From: Sphingopyxis panaciterrae
Lineage (GTDB): Bacteria; Pseudomonadota; Alphaproteobacteria; Sphingomonadales; Sphingomonadaceae
DNA: 64,000 bases
NCBI RefSeq assembly: GCF_011762125.1
Contig: NZ_JAASQN010000001.1
Coordinates: 806,001 to 870,000 of the forward strand
Direction: 5' to 3'
Shown: positions 33,938 to 41,963 of the stretch, piece by piece
Position numbering within the stretch: the stretch's first letter is position 1
Layout of the letters: each line of letters starts with the position of its first letter
Position numbers and translations under genes: made by a program
Notes under the pieces: generated by a model
Seen by the model: the letters and a program-made list of their open reading frames with translations, nothing else
What the model was told of the DNA's origin: nothing
Databases searched by the model: none

Positions 33938-35572
33938 ATGGACGGGCTGATGCAGAATGTGCCGCTGACGGTCGATCGGATCATCGATCATGCGGCGAAC
34001 TGGCATGGCGGCCGCGAGGTGGTGTCGCGCGATGCCGAGGGGCATGTCACCCGGTCGACCTATGCCGATATCCATGCCGACGCGAAACGCGTGTCGAATG
34101 CGCTCGCCGCCGCAGGGGTCAAGGCGGGCGATCGCGTCGCGACGATGGGCTGGAACAGCGCGCGGCATCTGGCGGCCTGGTACGGTGCGGCGGGGATGGG
34201 CGCGGTGCTCCACACGCTCAACCCGCGGCTGTTCCTCGAACAGATCGCCTATATAGCGAACCACGCCGGCGACCGGCTGCTGATCGCCGATCCGGCGACC
34301 GCCGATCTGGTCGAAGAGTTGCTGCCGCAGGTGCCGACGATCGAGAAGGTGATCTTCTTCTGCGACGCCGCGTCGATGCCGCGGACGCGCTTTGCGGCGG
34401 TCGCTTTCGACGACTGGATCGCGGACCAGCCCGCCGAATATGGCTGGGGCGGGTTCGACGAAAATGCGGCGTGCGGGCTTTGCTATACATCGGGGACGAC
34501 CGGAAATCCGAAGGGTGTGCTCTATTCGCACCGGTCGAACTATATCCATGCGCTGATGACGTTGCAGCGCGACGCGCTGGCGCTGTCGGCGCGCGATACC
34601 GTGCTGCTGGTCGTACCGATGTATCATGCCAATGCCTGGGGCGTTGTCTATTCGGCGCCTGCGGTCGGCGCGAAACTGGTGCTGCCGGGGCAGCGGATGG
34701 ACGGCGAATCCATCTACAGGCTGATCGAGGAGGAGGGCGTCACCTATTCGGCCGCGGTGCCGACAGTGTGGCAGATGCTGCTCACCTATATGCAGGAAAA
34801 CGCGAAGCGTTTCACGACGTTGCAGCGGGTGACGATCGGCGGATCGGCGTGCCCTGAATCGATCATCCGCACCTTCCGCGATGGTTATGGCGTCGACGTC
34901 ATCCAGGGCTGGGGGATGACCGAAACCTCGCCGCTCGGTACGGTGTCGGTGCCCAATGCCTCGGTCGCGGCAGAGGGCGACGACGCGCAGATGGCGTATA
35001 AGCTGAAGCAGGGGCGGCTGCTCTGCGGGCTGGAGATGAAGCTGGTCGACGATGCGGGTGCCCGCCTGCCGCACGACGGCAAGACGCCCGGGCGGCTGAT
35101 GGTCAAGGGGCCGACGATCGCGCGCGGCTATTATGGCGGCGAAGGCGGCGATGTGCTCGATGAAGAGGGGTTTTTCGACACCGGCGACGTCAGCACGATC
35201 GACGGCGAAGGCTATATGCAGATCACCGACCGCGCCAAGGATGTCGTGAAATCGGGGGGCGAATGGATCAGCTCGATCGAGATCGAGAATATTGCGATGG
35301 GACATGATGCGGTCGCCAACGCCGCCGTCGTCGGCATCGCGCATCCCAAATGGGACGAGCGGCCGATCCTGCTGTGCCAGCTCAAGGACGGCGCGAATGC
35401 CTGCGCCGACGATCTGAAGGCGTATCTCGACGGCAAGATCGCCAAATGGTGGATGCCCGACGATGTGCTGTTCGTCGGTGAAATCCCGCTCGGCCCGACG
35501 GGCAAGATCGACAAGAAGGCGATCCGGGCAGGGCTCGACGGATATAGGCTGCCGTTCGAAGTCACGCGTTAG
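33938..35572 (+). CDS. AMP-dependent acyl-CoA ligase, long/medium-chain FadD-like
   Basis: A 544-residue adenylate-forming enzyme with the ATP loop YTSGTTGNPKGVLYSH, the motif GWGMTETSPLGT, the hinge region DRAKDVVKSGGEWISS and the C-terminal lysine in PLGPTGKIDKKAIR. It activates a carboxylic acid as its CoA thioester. ATG 33938 gives the usual family N-terminus; an ATG at 33917 in frame has its purine run directly abutting. As the gene directly under site 4, its CoA product is a plausible MarR ligand. It precedes the kinase-enolase operon. Confidence 0.87.
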   Translation: MDGLMQNVPLTVDRIIDHAANWHGGREVVSRDAEGHVTRSTYADIHADAKRVSNALAAAGVKAGDRVATMGWNSARHLAAWYGAAGMGAVLHTLNPRLFLEQIAYIANHAGDRLLIADPATADLVEELLPQVPTIEKVIFFCDAASMPRTRFAAVAFDDWIADQPAEYGWGGFDENAACGLCYTSGTTGNPKGVLYSHRSNYIHALMTLQRDALALSARDTVLLVVPMYHANAWGVVYSAPAVGAKLVLPGQRMDGESIYRLIEEEGVTYSAAVPTVWQMLLTYMQENAKRFTTLQRVTIGGSACPESIIRTFRDGYGVDVIQGWGMTETSPLGTVSVPNASVAAEGDDAQMAYKLKQGRLLCGLEMKLVDDAGARLPHDGKTPGRLMVKGPTIARGYYGGEGGDVLDEEGFFDTGDVSTIDGEGYMQITDRAKDVVKSGGEWISSIEIENIAMGHDAVANAAVVGIAHPKWDERPILLCQLKDGANACADDLKAYLDGKIAKWWMPDDVLFVGEIPLGPTGKIDKKAIRAGLDGYRLPFEVTR

Positions 35573-35587
35573 GATGTTCCCCACGCT

Positions 35588-35615
35588 CGTCATCCCGGAT
35601 CAAGTCCGCGATGAC
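35588..35615. repeat. Short palindromic repeat between ligase and hydrolase genes
   Basis: CGTCATCCCGGATCAAGTCCGCGATGACG, an imperfect member of the palindrome family at 5387. It separates the ligase from the following five-gene overlapping unit and may attenuate read-through. Confidence 0.55.
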
Positions 35616-35651
35616 GATGACGATGATAAGATACGACAATCAGGAGAGACG

Positions 35652-36782
35652 ATGATGGACCCCAACGGGATCGAAGGACTGGACGCGCAATTCATCGGGC
35701 TGGTATCGCCCACCGCGCCGCGCATTCAGGCGGGCGGCCACCCGTGCCAGGGGATTTACTGGACCGAGGCAGGCAAGCGCCCGAAGGTCGCGATCATCGC
35801 GACGCACTATAACGTCGATTTTTCCGAACATTATATCGCGCCCTATTTTGCGCGGCAGGGTTTTGGCTTTCTCGGCTGGAACACGCGCTATCGCGGGGTC
35901 GAGGACCAGTTCCTGCTTGAGCATGCCATCCTCGACATCGGGGTCGGCATGAAATGGCTGAAGGAAAAGGCCGGGGTCGAACAGATCGTCATCCTTGGCA
36001 ATTCGGGGGGCGGATCGCTGATGGGTGCCTATCAGGCCGAGGCGATCGCCCCGACCCTGACCGACCGGCTGCCTTCGATCGGGCAGGATGCGCTGGCATC
36101 GCTGATCAAGGGCGACCTTTATATCAGTTTCAACGCGCATCAAGGGCGCCCCGAAGTGCTGACCGACTGGATGGACGCGTCGGTGATCGACGAGAATGAT
36201 CCGGTGGCGACCGACCCCGCGCTCGATCCGTTCAACCCCGACAATGGTCCGCCCTATTCGGAGGCGTTCATCGCAAAATATCGCGCCGCGCAGCGCGCCC
36301 GCAATCAGCGGATCACCGACTGGGCGAAGGCCGAACTGACGCGCCTGAACGATGCGGGCATCCCCGATCGCATCTTTCCGATGTTCCGTTGCTGGGGCGA
36401 TATCCGCTGCGTCGATCCGGCGATCGACCCGTCGGACCGCAAGCCGAACTGGTGCTATCGCGGCGACCCCGCCGTCGCGAACCGGACGCCGAGCATCGGG
36501 CGCGCCAATACGATCAAGACGTGGCTCAACATGTGGAGCCTCGAAACCTCGCCGTGCCAGGGGCAGCCGCATCTCGCCAAGCATGACACGCCCGCGCTGG
36601 TCGTGCAGGGGACGGCCGATACCGGTGTTTTCCCGAGCGACGCGCGCAAGATCTTCGATTTTCTCGGCTCGACCGACAAGAGGCTCGAATTGATCCCCGG
36701 GGCGCATTATTTCGAGGATTCGATTGCCGAGCGTCAGACGGCCGCCGATCTGGTCGGCGGGTGGATCCGGGAGAAATTATAA
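35652..36782 (+). CDS. Alpha/beta-hydrolase of unknown substrate
   Basis: A 376-residue alpha/beta-hydrolase-fold protein: a strand plus HYNVDF loop near residue 55, nucleophile elbow ILGNSGGGSLMG, a large mostly helical insert (about residues 150-290), then LVVQGTADTGVF and the histidine in IPGAHYFEDS. Ser, Asp and His of a triad are all plausible. GGAG precedes ATG 35652/35655. Its stop directly abuts the kinase gene, placing it at the head of a five-gene unit. An ester, lactone or thioester hydrolase role is inferred only from the fold. Confidence 0.78.
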   Translation: MMDPNGIEGLDAQFIGLVSPTAPRIQAGGHPCQGIYWTEAGKRPKVAIIATHYNVDFSEHYIAPYFARQGFGFLGWNTRYRGVEDQFLLEHAILDIGVGMKWLKEKAGVEQIVILGNSGGGSLMGAYQAEAIAPTLTDRLPSIGQDALASLIKGDLYISFNAHQGRPEVLTDWMDASVIDENDPVATDPALDPFNPDNGPPYSEAFIAKYRAAQRARNQRITDWAKAELTRLNDAGIPDRIFPMFRCWGDIRCVDPAIDPSDRKPNWCYRGDPAVANRTPSIGRANTIKTWLNMWSLETSPCQGQPHLAKHDTPALVVQGTADTGVFPSDARKIFDFLGSTDKRLELIPGAHYFEDSIAERQTAADLVGGWIREKL

Positions 36783-37766
36783 GTGGATGAGGCGGACGCC
36801 GATATCATTGCGGACCTGCGCGGCGCCGGCTTGGTCGGGGCGGGCGACATCGCCCTCGAACCGCTGACCGGCGGCGTGTCGTGCGACGTGTGGAAGGTGG
36901 AGACGGCGGACGGCCCGATCGTCGTCAAGCGGCCGCTGCCGCAGCTGCGCGTCGCGGCCGAATGGCTGGCGCCGGTCGAGCGCGGGGTCAGCGAAGTGCG
37001 CTGGCTGCGCCGCGCGCGCGGCGTCGATGCCCGCATCGCGCCCGAGGTGCTCGCCGAGCTGGCGACGGGGCATGCCTTTGCGATGCGTTTCCTGCCGGGC
37101 TGTCCGGTGTGGAAGGACGAGTTGATGGCGGGGCGCGTCGATGGCGATTTTGCCGCAGCGGTCGGGCGCGGGATCGCGGCGGTGCATGCAGCGACGGCGC
37201 ACAGCGATGCCGATCGCGACGCCTTTCCGAACGACGAGATGTTTCGCGCGCTGCGCGTCGACCCTTTCCTGCTCTATGTCGCCGACCATGATATCGAGCT
37301 GGCGCCGGTCCTGCGCGCGCTCGCAGACGATCTGTCGTCGCGCAAGATTGCGCTGGTCCATGGCGACGTCAGCCCGAAGAATATCCTCGTCAGCGCCGAC
37401 GGACCCGTGTTCCTCGATGCCGAATGCGCGGTGTATGGCGACCCGGCGTTTGATCTCGCCTTTTGCACGACGCATTTGCTGCTGAAGGCGGTGTGGTCTG
37501 GGGACGCGCGGCTGAACGACGCGGCGGCGTTGCTGGTCGACGCCTACAGAAGCGGGATCGACTGGGAAGAACCCGATGGCCTGCTGCTGCGCGTCGGGAA
37601 GCTCACTGCCGCGTTGCTCCTCGCGCGGGTCGAGGGCAAGTCGCCCGCGCCCTATCTGACCGACCCCGAACATCAGCGCATCGTGCGCGAACAGGCGCGG
37701 GCGTTGATCGTCGCGGCGCAACCGATCGAGGCGCTCGTCGCCAACTGGAAAAGGACTTCTGCATGA
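36783..37766 (+). CDS. APH/choline-kinase-type phosphotransferase
   Basis: A 327-residue kinase of the aminoglycoside phosphotransferase fold. The catalytic Brenner motif LVHGDVSPKNILV and the metal-binding FLDAECAVYGDPAFDLAF are intact, with an N-terminal lysine in PIVVKRPLP. It starts at a GTG immediately after the hydrolase stop and overlaps the enolase start as ATGA. Members of this fold phosphorylate hydroxyls of sugars, choline, homoserine and methylthioribose; here the partner enolase suggests it phosphorylates a 2-hydroxy acid. Antibiotic resistance is unlikely given the context. Confidence 0.8.
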   Translation: MDEADADIIADLRGAGLVGAGDIALEPLTGGVSCDVWKVETADGPIVVKRPLPQLRVAAEWLAPVERGVSEVRWLRRARGVDARIAPEVLAELATGHAFAMRFLPGCPVWKDELMAGRVDGDFAAAVGRGIAAVHAATAHSDADRDAFPNDEMFRALRVDPFLLYVADHDIELAPVLRALADDLSSRKIALVHGDVSPKNILVSADGPVFLDAECAVYGDPAFDLAFCTTHLLLKAVWSGDARLNDAAALLVDAYRSGIDWEEPDGLLLRVGKLTAALLLARVEGKSPAPYLTDPEHQRIVREQARALIVAAQPIEALVANWKRTSA

Positions 37767-39061
37767 CTGCGCCTATCGCCTCCGTCACCGGCCGCCAGCT
37801 CTGGGATTCGCGCGGGCGGCCCACGGTCGAGGCCGAGGTCGTGCTGGAATCGGGCGCGACCGGCCGCGCCATCGCGCCGGCAGGGGCGTCGCGCGGCGCG
37901 CATGAAGCGATCGACCTGCGCGATGGGGGCGAGGCGTTCGGCGGGTTCGGCGTCAATGGCGCGATTGCGGGGATCGGTGCCGAGATCGCCAGGGCGATCG
38001 CGGGCATGGACGCGGGCGATCAGGTCGCGGTCGATGCGGCGCTCTGCGCGCTCGACGGCACGCCGAACAAGGCGCGGCTCGGCGCGAATGCGGTCGTCGC
38101 GGTATCGATGGCGGTGCTCCACGCCGCCGCCGCCGACGCGCGCGAGCCGCTGTGGCGTTATCTGGCCGGGGGCCGCAAGGTGCGCATCCCGCTGCCCGAG
38201 ATCCAGATTTTCGGCGGTGGCGCGCATGCCGGGCGGCGGACCGATGTGCAGGATTTCATGATCATGTGCCCCCAGGCGGGCAGCTTTCGCCGCGCGCTCG
38301 AAATCACCGACGATGTCTATCGCGCCGCAGGGAAATTGATGGAAGCGAAGGGGCCTTTGTCGGGGGTCGCCGACGAGGGCGGCTGGTGGCCCAATTTCGC
38401 GTCGAACGAGGATGCGCTCGATACGCTGACCAGGGCGATCGAGGCGAGCGGGCACCGTGCGGGCGAGGAGGTTTTCATCTCGCTCGATATCGCGGCGAAC
38501 GAACTCGGCGATGCCGATGGTTACAATCTCGCGCTCGACGACGGGCGCTTGTCGGGCGAGGAAATGGCTGCGCGGATCGTCGAATGGGCGGGGCGCTATC
38601 CGATATTGTCGATCGAGGATCCGGGGGGGCAGGACGACTGGGCGACGATGGCGGCGGTGACCGCGGCGATCGGCGAGCGGGTGCAGATCATCGGCGATGA
38701 TGTGCTGGTCACCAACGCCGCACGGGTCGAGCGCGCGGGCGAAGCGGCGGTGTGCAACGCGGCGCTGATCAAGGTCAACCAGGTCGGCACGGTGACCGAA
38801 GCCAAGGCGGCGCTCGATGCCGCCGTCGCGCGCGGCTGGGGCGCGATCGTGTCGGCGCGTTCGGGCGAGAGCGAGGACGTCACGATCGCGCATCTCGCCA
38901 CGGGATGGAATGCCGGGCAATTGAAGGTCGGCAGCTTCACGCGATCCGAACGCATGGCAAAGTGGAACGAGATGCTGCGGATCGAGGAAGCGATGGGCGG
39001 CGATGCCGAGTTCGCGGGCTTTTCGGCCTTTGCCGGATCGATCGGGCGGGTGGCGGCATGA
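37763..39061 (+). CDS. Enolase-superfamily paralogue with altered active site
   Basis: A 432-residue protein clearly homologous to phosphopyruvate hydratase along its whole length. By motif alignment to yeast enolase, the metal ligands D242, E285 and D312, the general base K337 (LIKVNQVGT), K388, E205 (DEGG), H155 and phosphate residues R366/S367 are kept. Changed positions are A365 in VSARSGE (normally His), D164 in QDFMI (normally Glu) and R44 in the mobile loop GASRG (normally Thr). These cluster where the C3 hydroxyl of 2-phosphoglycerate lies. It is overlapped by kinase and dehydrogenase genes, so it is unlikely to be the glycolytic enzyme; a phospho-hydroxyacid dehydratase is inferred. 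Confidence 0.85.
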   Translation: MTAPIASVTGRQLWDSRGRPTVEAEVVLESGATGRAIAPAGASRGAHEAIDLRDGGEAFGGFGVNGAIAGIGAEIARAIAGMDAGDQVAVDAALCALDGTPNKARLGANAVVAVSMAVLHAAAADAREPLWRYLAGGRKVRIPLPEIQIFGGGAHAGRRTDVQDFMIMCPQAGSFRRALEITDDVYRAAGKLMEAKGPLSGVADEGGWWPNFASNEDALDTLTRAIEASGHRAGEEVFISLDIAANELGDADGYNLALDDGRLSGEEMAARIVEWAGRYPILSIEDPGGQDDWATMAAVTAAIGERVQIIGDDVLVTNAARVERAGEAAVCNAALIKVNQVGTVTEAKAALDAAVARGWGAIVSARSGESEDVTIAHLATGWNAGQLKVGSFTRSERMAKWNEMLRIEEAMGGDAEFAGFSAFAGSIGRVAA

Positions 39062-39978
39062 TCGTCCTGCACGCCCGGCCGAGCCCGGGATTTCGCGAGG
39101 CGGTCGATGCGATTTTCGGTCCCGGCGTCGTCGTGCATGTCGACGAGGCGGCGCCGCTCGATGAGGTCGCGCCCGACATCACCGCGCTGCTCCATGTGCT
39201 GACGCCGGTCACGCCGGAATTCATCGCGTCGGCGCCGAAGCTCAAACTGATCCAGAAGCTGGGCGTCGGGGTCAATACGATCGCGCTCGATGCCGCCCGC
39301 GACCACGGCGTCGCGGTGTGCAACATGCCCGGCACGAACAGCCAGGCGGTCGCCGAAATGGCCCTGTCGCTGATGATGGCGGTGCTTCGCCGCACCTGCT
39401 TCTTCGATGCCCGGACGCGCGGCGGCGAGGGGTGGACCGCCGATCCGTCCGAGCTCGACAGCGTCGGCGAAGTGGGCGGGCGCACGGTCGGGCTAGTCGG
39501 CTTCGGCAATTCGGCTGGGCTGCTCGCGCCGGTGCTCGCGGCGCTGGGGGCGAAGGTCGTCTATACGGCGCGCAGCGCGCGCGACGTGCCCTATGAATAT
39601 TGGCCGCTCGACCGGCTGGTGGCGGAAAGCGACATCGTGTCGCTGCATATGCCGCTGACCGACGAGACGCGCGCGAGCATCGACCCGCTGGCGATGAAGA
39701 AGGGCGCGGTGCTGGTGAACACGGCGCGCGGCGAGCTGGTGGACGAGGCGCGGCTGATCGAGGCGCTGCGTTCGGGGCATCTGCGCGGAGCGGGGCTGGA
39801 CGTGTTCGCCGAGGAACCGCTGCCGCGCGGCAATCCGCTGCCTGGCTTGCCCAATGCGGTGCTGGCGCCGCATATCGCGTGGCTGACGCCGGAGACGCTG
39901 GTGCGCAGCCTGACGGTGGCGCACGAAAATTGCCGGCGCCTCGCCGCGGCCGAACCGCTTCTTCATCAGGTGGTCTAA
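39058..39978 (+). CDS. D-isomer-specific 2-hydroxyacid dehydrogenase (NAD)
   Basis: A 306-residue enzyme of the glycerate/phosphoglycerate dehydrogenase family. The nucleotide loop VGLVGFGNSAG, the substrate arginine in VNTARGELVDEA, the glutamate in DVFAEEPLP and the catalytic histidine in LAPHIAWLTPET are present. The expected reaction interconverts a 2-oxo acid and a D-2-hydroxy acid. Start and stop overlap the neighbours (ATGA and TAATG). In this operon it could make the hydroxy acid that the kinase phosphorylates, or act later; order is not fixed by sequence. Confidence 0.86.
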   Translation: MIVLHARPSPGFREAVDAIFGPGVVVHVDEAAPLDEVAPDITALLHVLTPVTPEFIASAPKLKLIQKLGVGVNTIALDAARDHGVAVCNMPGTNSQAVAEMALSLMMAVLRRTCFFDARTRGGEGWTADPSELDSVGEVGGRTVGLVGFGNSAGLLAPVLAALGAKVVYTARSARDVPYEYWPLDRLVAESDIVSLHMPLTDETRASIDPLAMKKGAVLVNTARGELVDEARLIEALRSGHLRGAGLDVFAEEPLPRGNPLPGLPNAVLAPHIAWLTPETLVRSLTVAHENCRRLAAAEPLLHQVV

Positions 39979-40670
39979 TGACGCTTCCCATCATTCTCAT
40001 CACCGGCCAGCTTCTGACCGACGCCGTGTGGCAGCCGTTGCTCGATGTCTGGCCCGGTCGCGAGGTCACCGTCGCTGACAATCGCAGCGACGACACGATC
40101 GAAGGCTTTGCGCAGCGCTTGCTCGACAATGCCCCGCCGAAGTTCGCACTGATCGCGCACGCGATGGGCGGCTTTGTCGCGTTCGAAGTCATGCGCCGCG
40201 CGCCCGAACGCGTCGCAAAGCTGGCGCTGATTTCGACGCTCGCCTCGGCCGATGGCCCGGCGCAGACGGCGCGGCGGCAGGGCTATATCGACCTGGTGGA
40301 GAGCGGTAATTTCGATCGGGTCGTCGAAGAGCGCATCCCGATCCTGTTTCCCGAGGAAAAGCGGGGCGACGCGCGGCTGCTTGGCATCGCGCGGCAGATG
40401 GCGGCGGATACCGGTGCCGAGACCTTCCTCGCCCAGCAACGCGCGATCATGGCGCGGATCGACAGCCGGCCGCGGCTGGGCGAAATAGCGGTGCCGACGT
40501 TGCTGATCTGGGGCGAGCAGGACGGCATCACCAGCCGCGCGCATCATGATGAGATTGCGGAGGCGATCGCGGGAGCGCGGTTGGAGGTGATCGCGGGGGC
40601 AGGGCATTTGCCGACGGTCGAGGCGCCGGAAGAGGTGGCGGCTTTGCTGACGGCGTTTATCGACCGATAG
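39978..40670 (+). CDS. Alpha/beta-hydrolase-fold protein lacking the nucleophile serine
   Basis: A 230-residue protein with the fold of small esterases/MhpC-type hydrolases. The elbow reads LIAHAMGGFVAF, so the usual serine is Ala62 (codon GCG, clear in the sequence), while Asp182 (GEQDGIT) and His210 (GAGHLPT) remain. It is therefore not a normal serine hydrolase. Serine-free relatives can act as lyases or cofactor-free oxygenases using the histidine, or be binding proteins. Its start overlaps the dehydrogenase stop, and it ends the five-gene unit. Confidence 0.8.
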   Translation: MTLPIILITGQLLTDAVWQPLLDVWPGREVTVADNRSDDTIEGFAQRLLDNAPPKFALIAHAMGGFVAFEVMRRAPERVAKLALISTLASADGPAQTARRQGYIDLVESGNFDRVVEERIPILFPEEKRGDARLLGIARQMAADTGAETFLAQQRAIMARIDSRPRLGEIAVPTLLIWGEQDGITSRAHHDEIAEAIAGARLEVIAGAGHLPTVEAPEEVAALLTAFIDR

Positions 40671-40672
40671 CC

Positions 40673-40819
40673 CGTCATTCCCGCGAAAGCCGGAATCCAG
40701 CTTATTCCCTCTTCGTGCCTTTGCGCCTTTGCGTGAGATTTTTCTGATTTCACGCAAAGGCGCGAAGGCGCAAAGAAAAGGAAGAAAGAAGCTTGGATCC
40801 CCGCTTTAGCGGGGATGAC
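40673..40819. repeat. Compound inverted-repeat element between operons
   Basis: The outer arms, GTCATTCCCGCGAAAGCCGG and its approximate complement near AGCGGGGATGAC, enclose a perfect 13-bp inner pair CGCCTTTGCGTGA (40724-40736) and TCACGCAAAGGCG (40750-40762). It fills the 153 bases between two convergent operons and could terminate both. It looks like two different small palindromes, one inserted in the other. Confidence 0.65.
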
Positions 40820-40823
40820 AATA

Positions 40824-41876
40824 TTATTTGAGCTCCGCCCGCACCAGCGCCGCGCCGTCGACCATCGCCTTCAGCTTCGCCTGGCTATGCTCGCGGCTGT
40901 GATATTTCATCCCGCAATCGGGCGCGATCCACAGCCGCTCGGCGTCGACGTAACGCAGCGCCTCGCGGATGCGCTCCGCGACGACCTCGGGGGTTTCGAC
41001 CTCGGGGATCGACAGGTCGAGGACGCCGTACATGATCGTCTTGGTCGGCAGTTCGGCGAGGATCGCGGGGTCGAGTCCGGGCTGCGCGGCCTCGACCGAG
41101 ATGACGTCGATCGCCGATGCTTCGAGTTCGGCGAGGAAATCATAGGCCTTGGGCTTGGGCCCCGTCGCGCCCGCGCCGTGATGCACCATCGCATAGCCGA
41201 AACAGATATGGAGCGCGGTCGTGCCGCCGACCCCGTCGAGCGCGCGGTTGATTGCCTCGATGGCGTAGCTGTTCGCTTCGGCGGCGCGCGCTTGCAGATA
41301 GGGTTCGTCGAGCTGGACGACATCGACGCCCGCCGCGAACAGATCCTTCACCTCGGCATTGACCGCGTCGGCATAATCCATCGCCAGCGACCGTGCGTCA
41401 GGATAATAGCCGTTCTCGGCCTGCTGGGTCATCGTGAACGGGCCGGGCAGCGTGAGCTTGACCGGCTTGGCCGAATGGCGGCGCAGGAAAGCCGCGTCCT
41501 GCGCTTCGATCGGCGCGATGCGGCGGATCGGGCCGGAGACGAGCGGCACCGGATTGGCGTTGCCCGTCCGGTCGACCGCACTGCCATGCTTTTCGGTATC
41601 GATGCCCGACAAGGCGGTCGCGAGGCGGTTCGAATAGCTTTCGCGCCGCATCTCGCCGTCGCCGACGATGTCGATGCCCAGCTCCTCCTGATCGCGGATC
41701 GCCATCAAGGTCGCGGCTTCCTGCGCGTCGGCGAGCCAGGGGCCGGGAACGCGCCACAGCGTCTCGGCGCGGACACGCGGGGGCAGGCTGGCCTTCAGCC
41801 GCTCGCGGTCGATCAGCCAATCAGGCTGGGGGTAGCTTCCGACGATCGTTGTCGGCAGGATGGGGTGGTCGAACAA
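40824..41876 (-). CDS. Core MetE-like (cobalamin-independent methionine synthase C-terminal type) protein
   Basis: A 350-residue protein covering only the catalytic barrel of MetE, without the N-terminal half of full-length enzymes. The four zinc ligands are recognisable: His and Cys in LHICFGYAM, Glu in ISVEAAQPG and Cys in APDCGMKYH. Zn-thiolate proteins of this family transfer methyl groups or, in epoxide:coenzyme M transferase, attack epoxides. The start is TTG with GAGGA upstream. It shares operator site 5 with a divergent CoA ligase, so a catabolic methyl- or thiol-transfer role is likelier than methionine synthesis; this is inferred. Confidence 0.83.
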   Translation of the reverse strand: MFDHPILPTTIVGSYPQPDWLIDRERLKASLPPRVRAETLWRVPGPWLADAQEAATLMAIRDQEELGIDIVGDGEMRRESYSNRLATALSGIDTEKHGSAVDRTGNANPVPLVSGPIRRIAPIEAQDAAFLRRHSAKPVKLTLPGPFTMTQQAENGYYPDARSLAMDYADAVNAEVKDLFAAGVDVVQLDEPYLQARAAEANSYAIEAINRALDGVGGTTALHICFGYAMVHHGAGATGPKPKAYDFLAELEASAIDVISVEAAQPGLDPAILAELPTKTIMYGVLDLSIPEVETPEVVAERIREALRYVDAERLWIAPDCGMKYHSREHSQAKLKAMVDGAALVRAELK

Positions 41877-41914
41877 GGCCGGTCCTCTCGATTTTCTGGC
41901 TGGTCAGTATTTAC

Positions 41915-41926
41915 TTAGTATTCTAT
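41915..41926. promoter_or_regulatory. MarR-type operator, site 5 (MetE-like/CoA ligase)
   Basis: TTAGTATTCTAT, two mismatches from the consensus, preceded by AC as in ACTTAG. It lies in the 87-bp divergent space, 38 bases from each start. Confidence 0.68.
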
Positions 41927-41963
41927 CTAATTCAAGCGAAACAGGACCGAGAGGGAGAGGAAA

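Noticed and set aside
36783..37766. Aminoglycoside resistance gene
   Set aside because: The fold motifs match APH kinases, but tight overlap with enolase and dehydrogenase genes points to a metabolic kinase.
37763..40670. Phosphinothricin/phosphonate-type biosynthesis, which also uses an enolase homologue and aconitase-like enzyme
   Set aside because: No PEP mutase, nucleotidyltransferase, radical SAM methylase or peptide synthetase genes are visible in the window.
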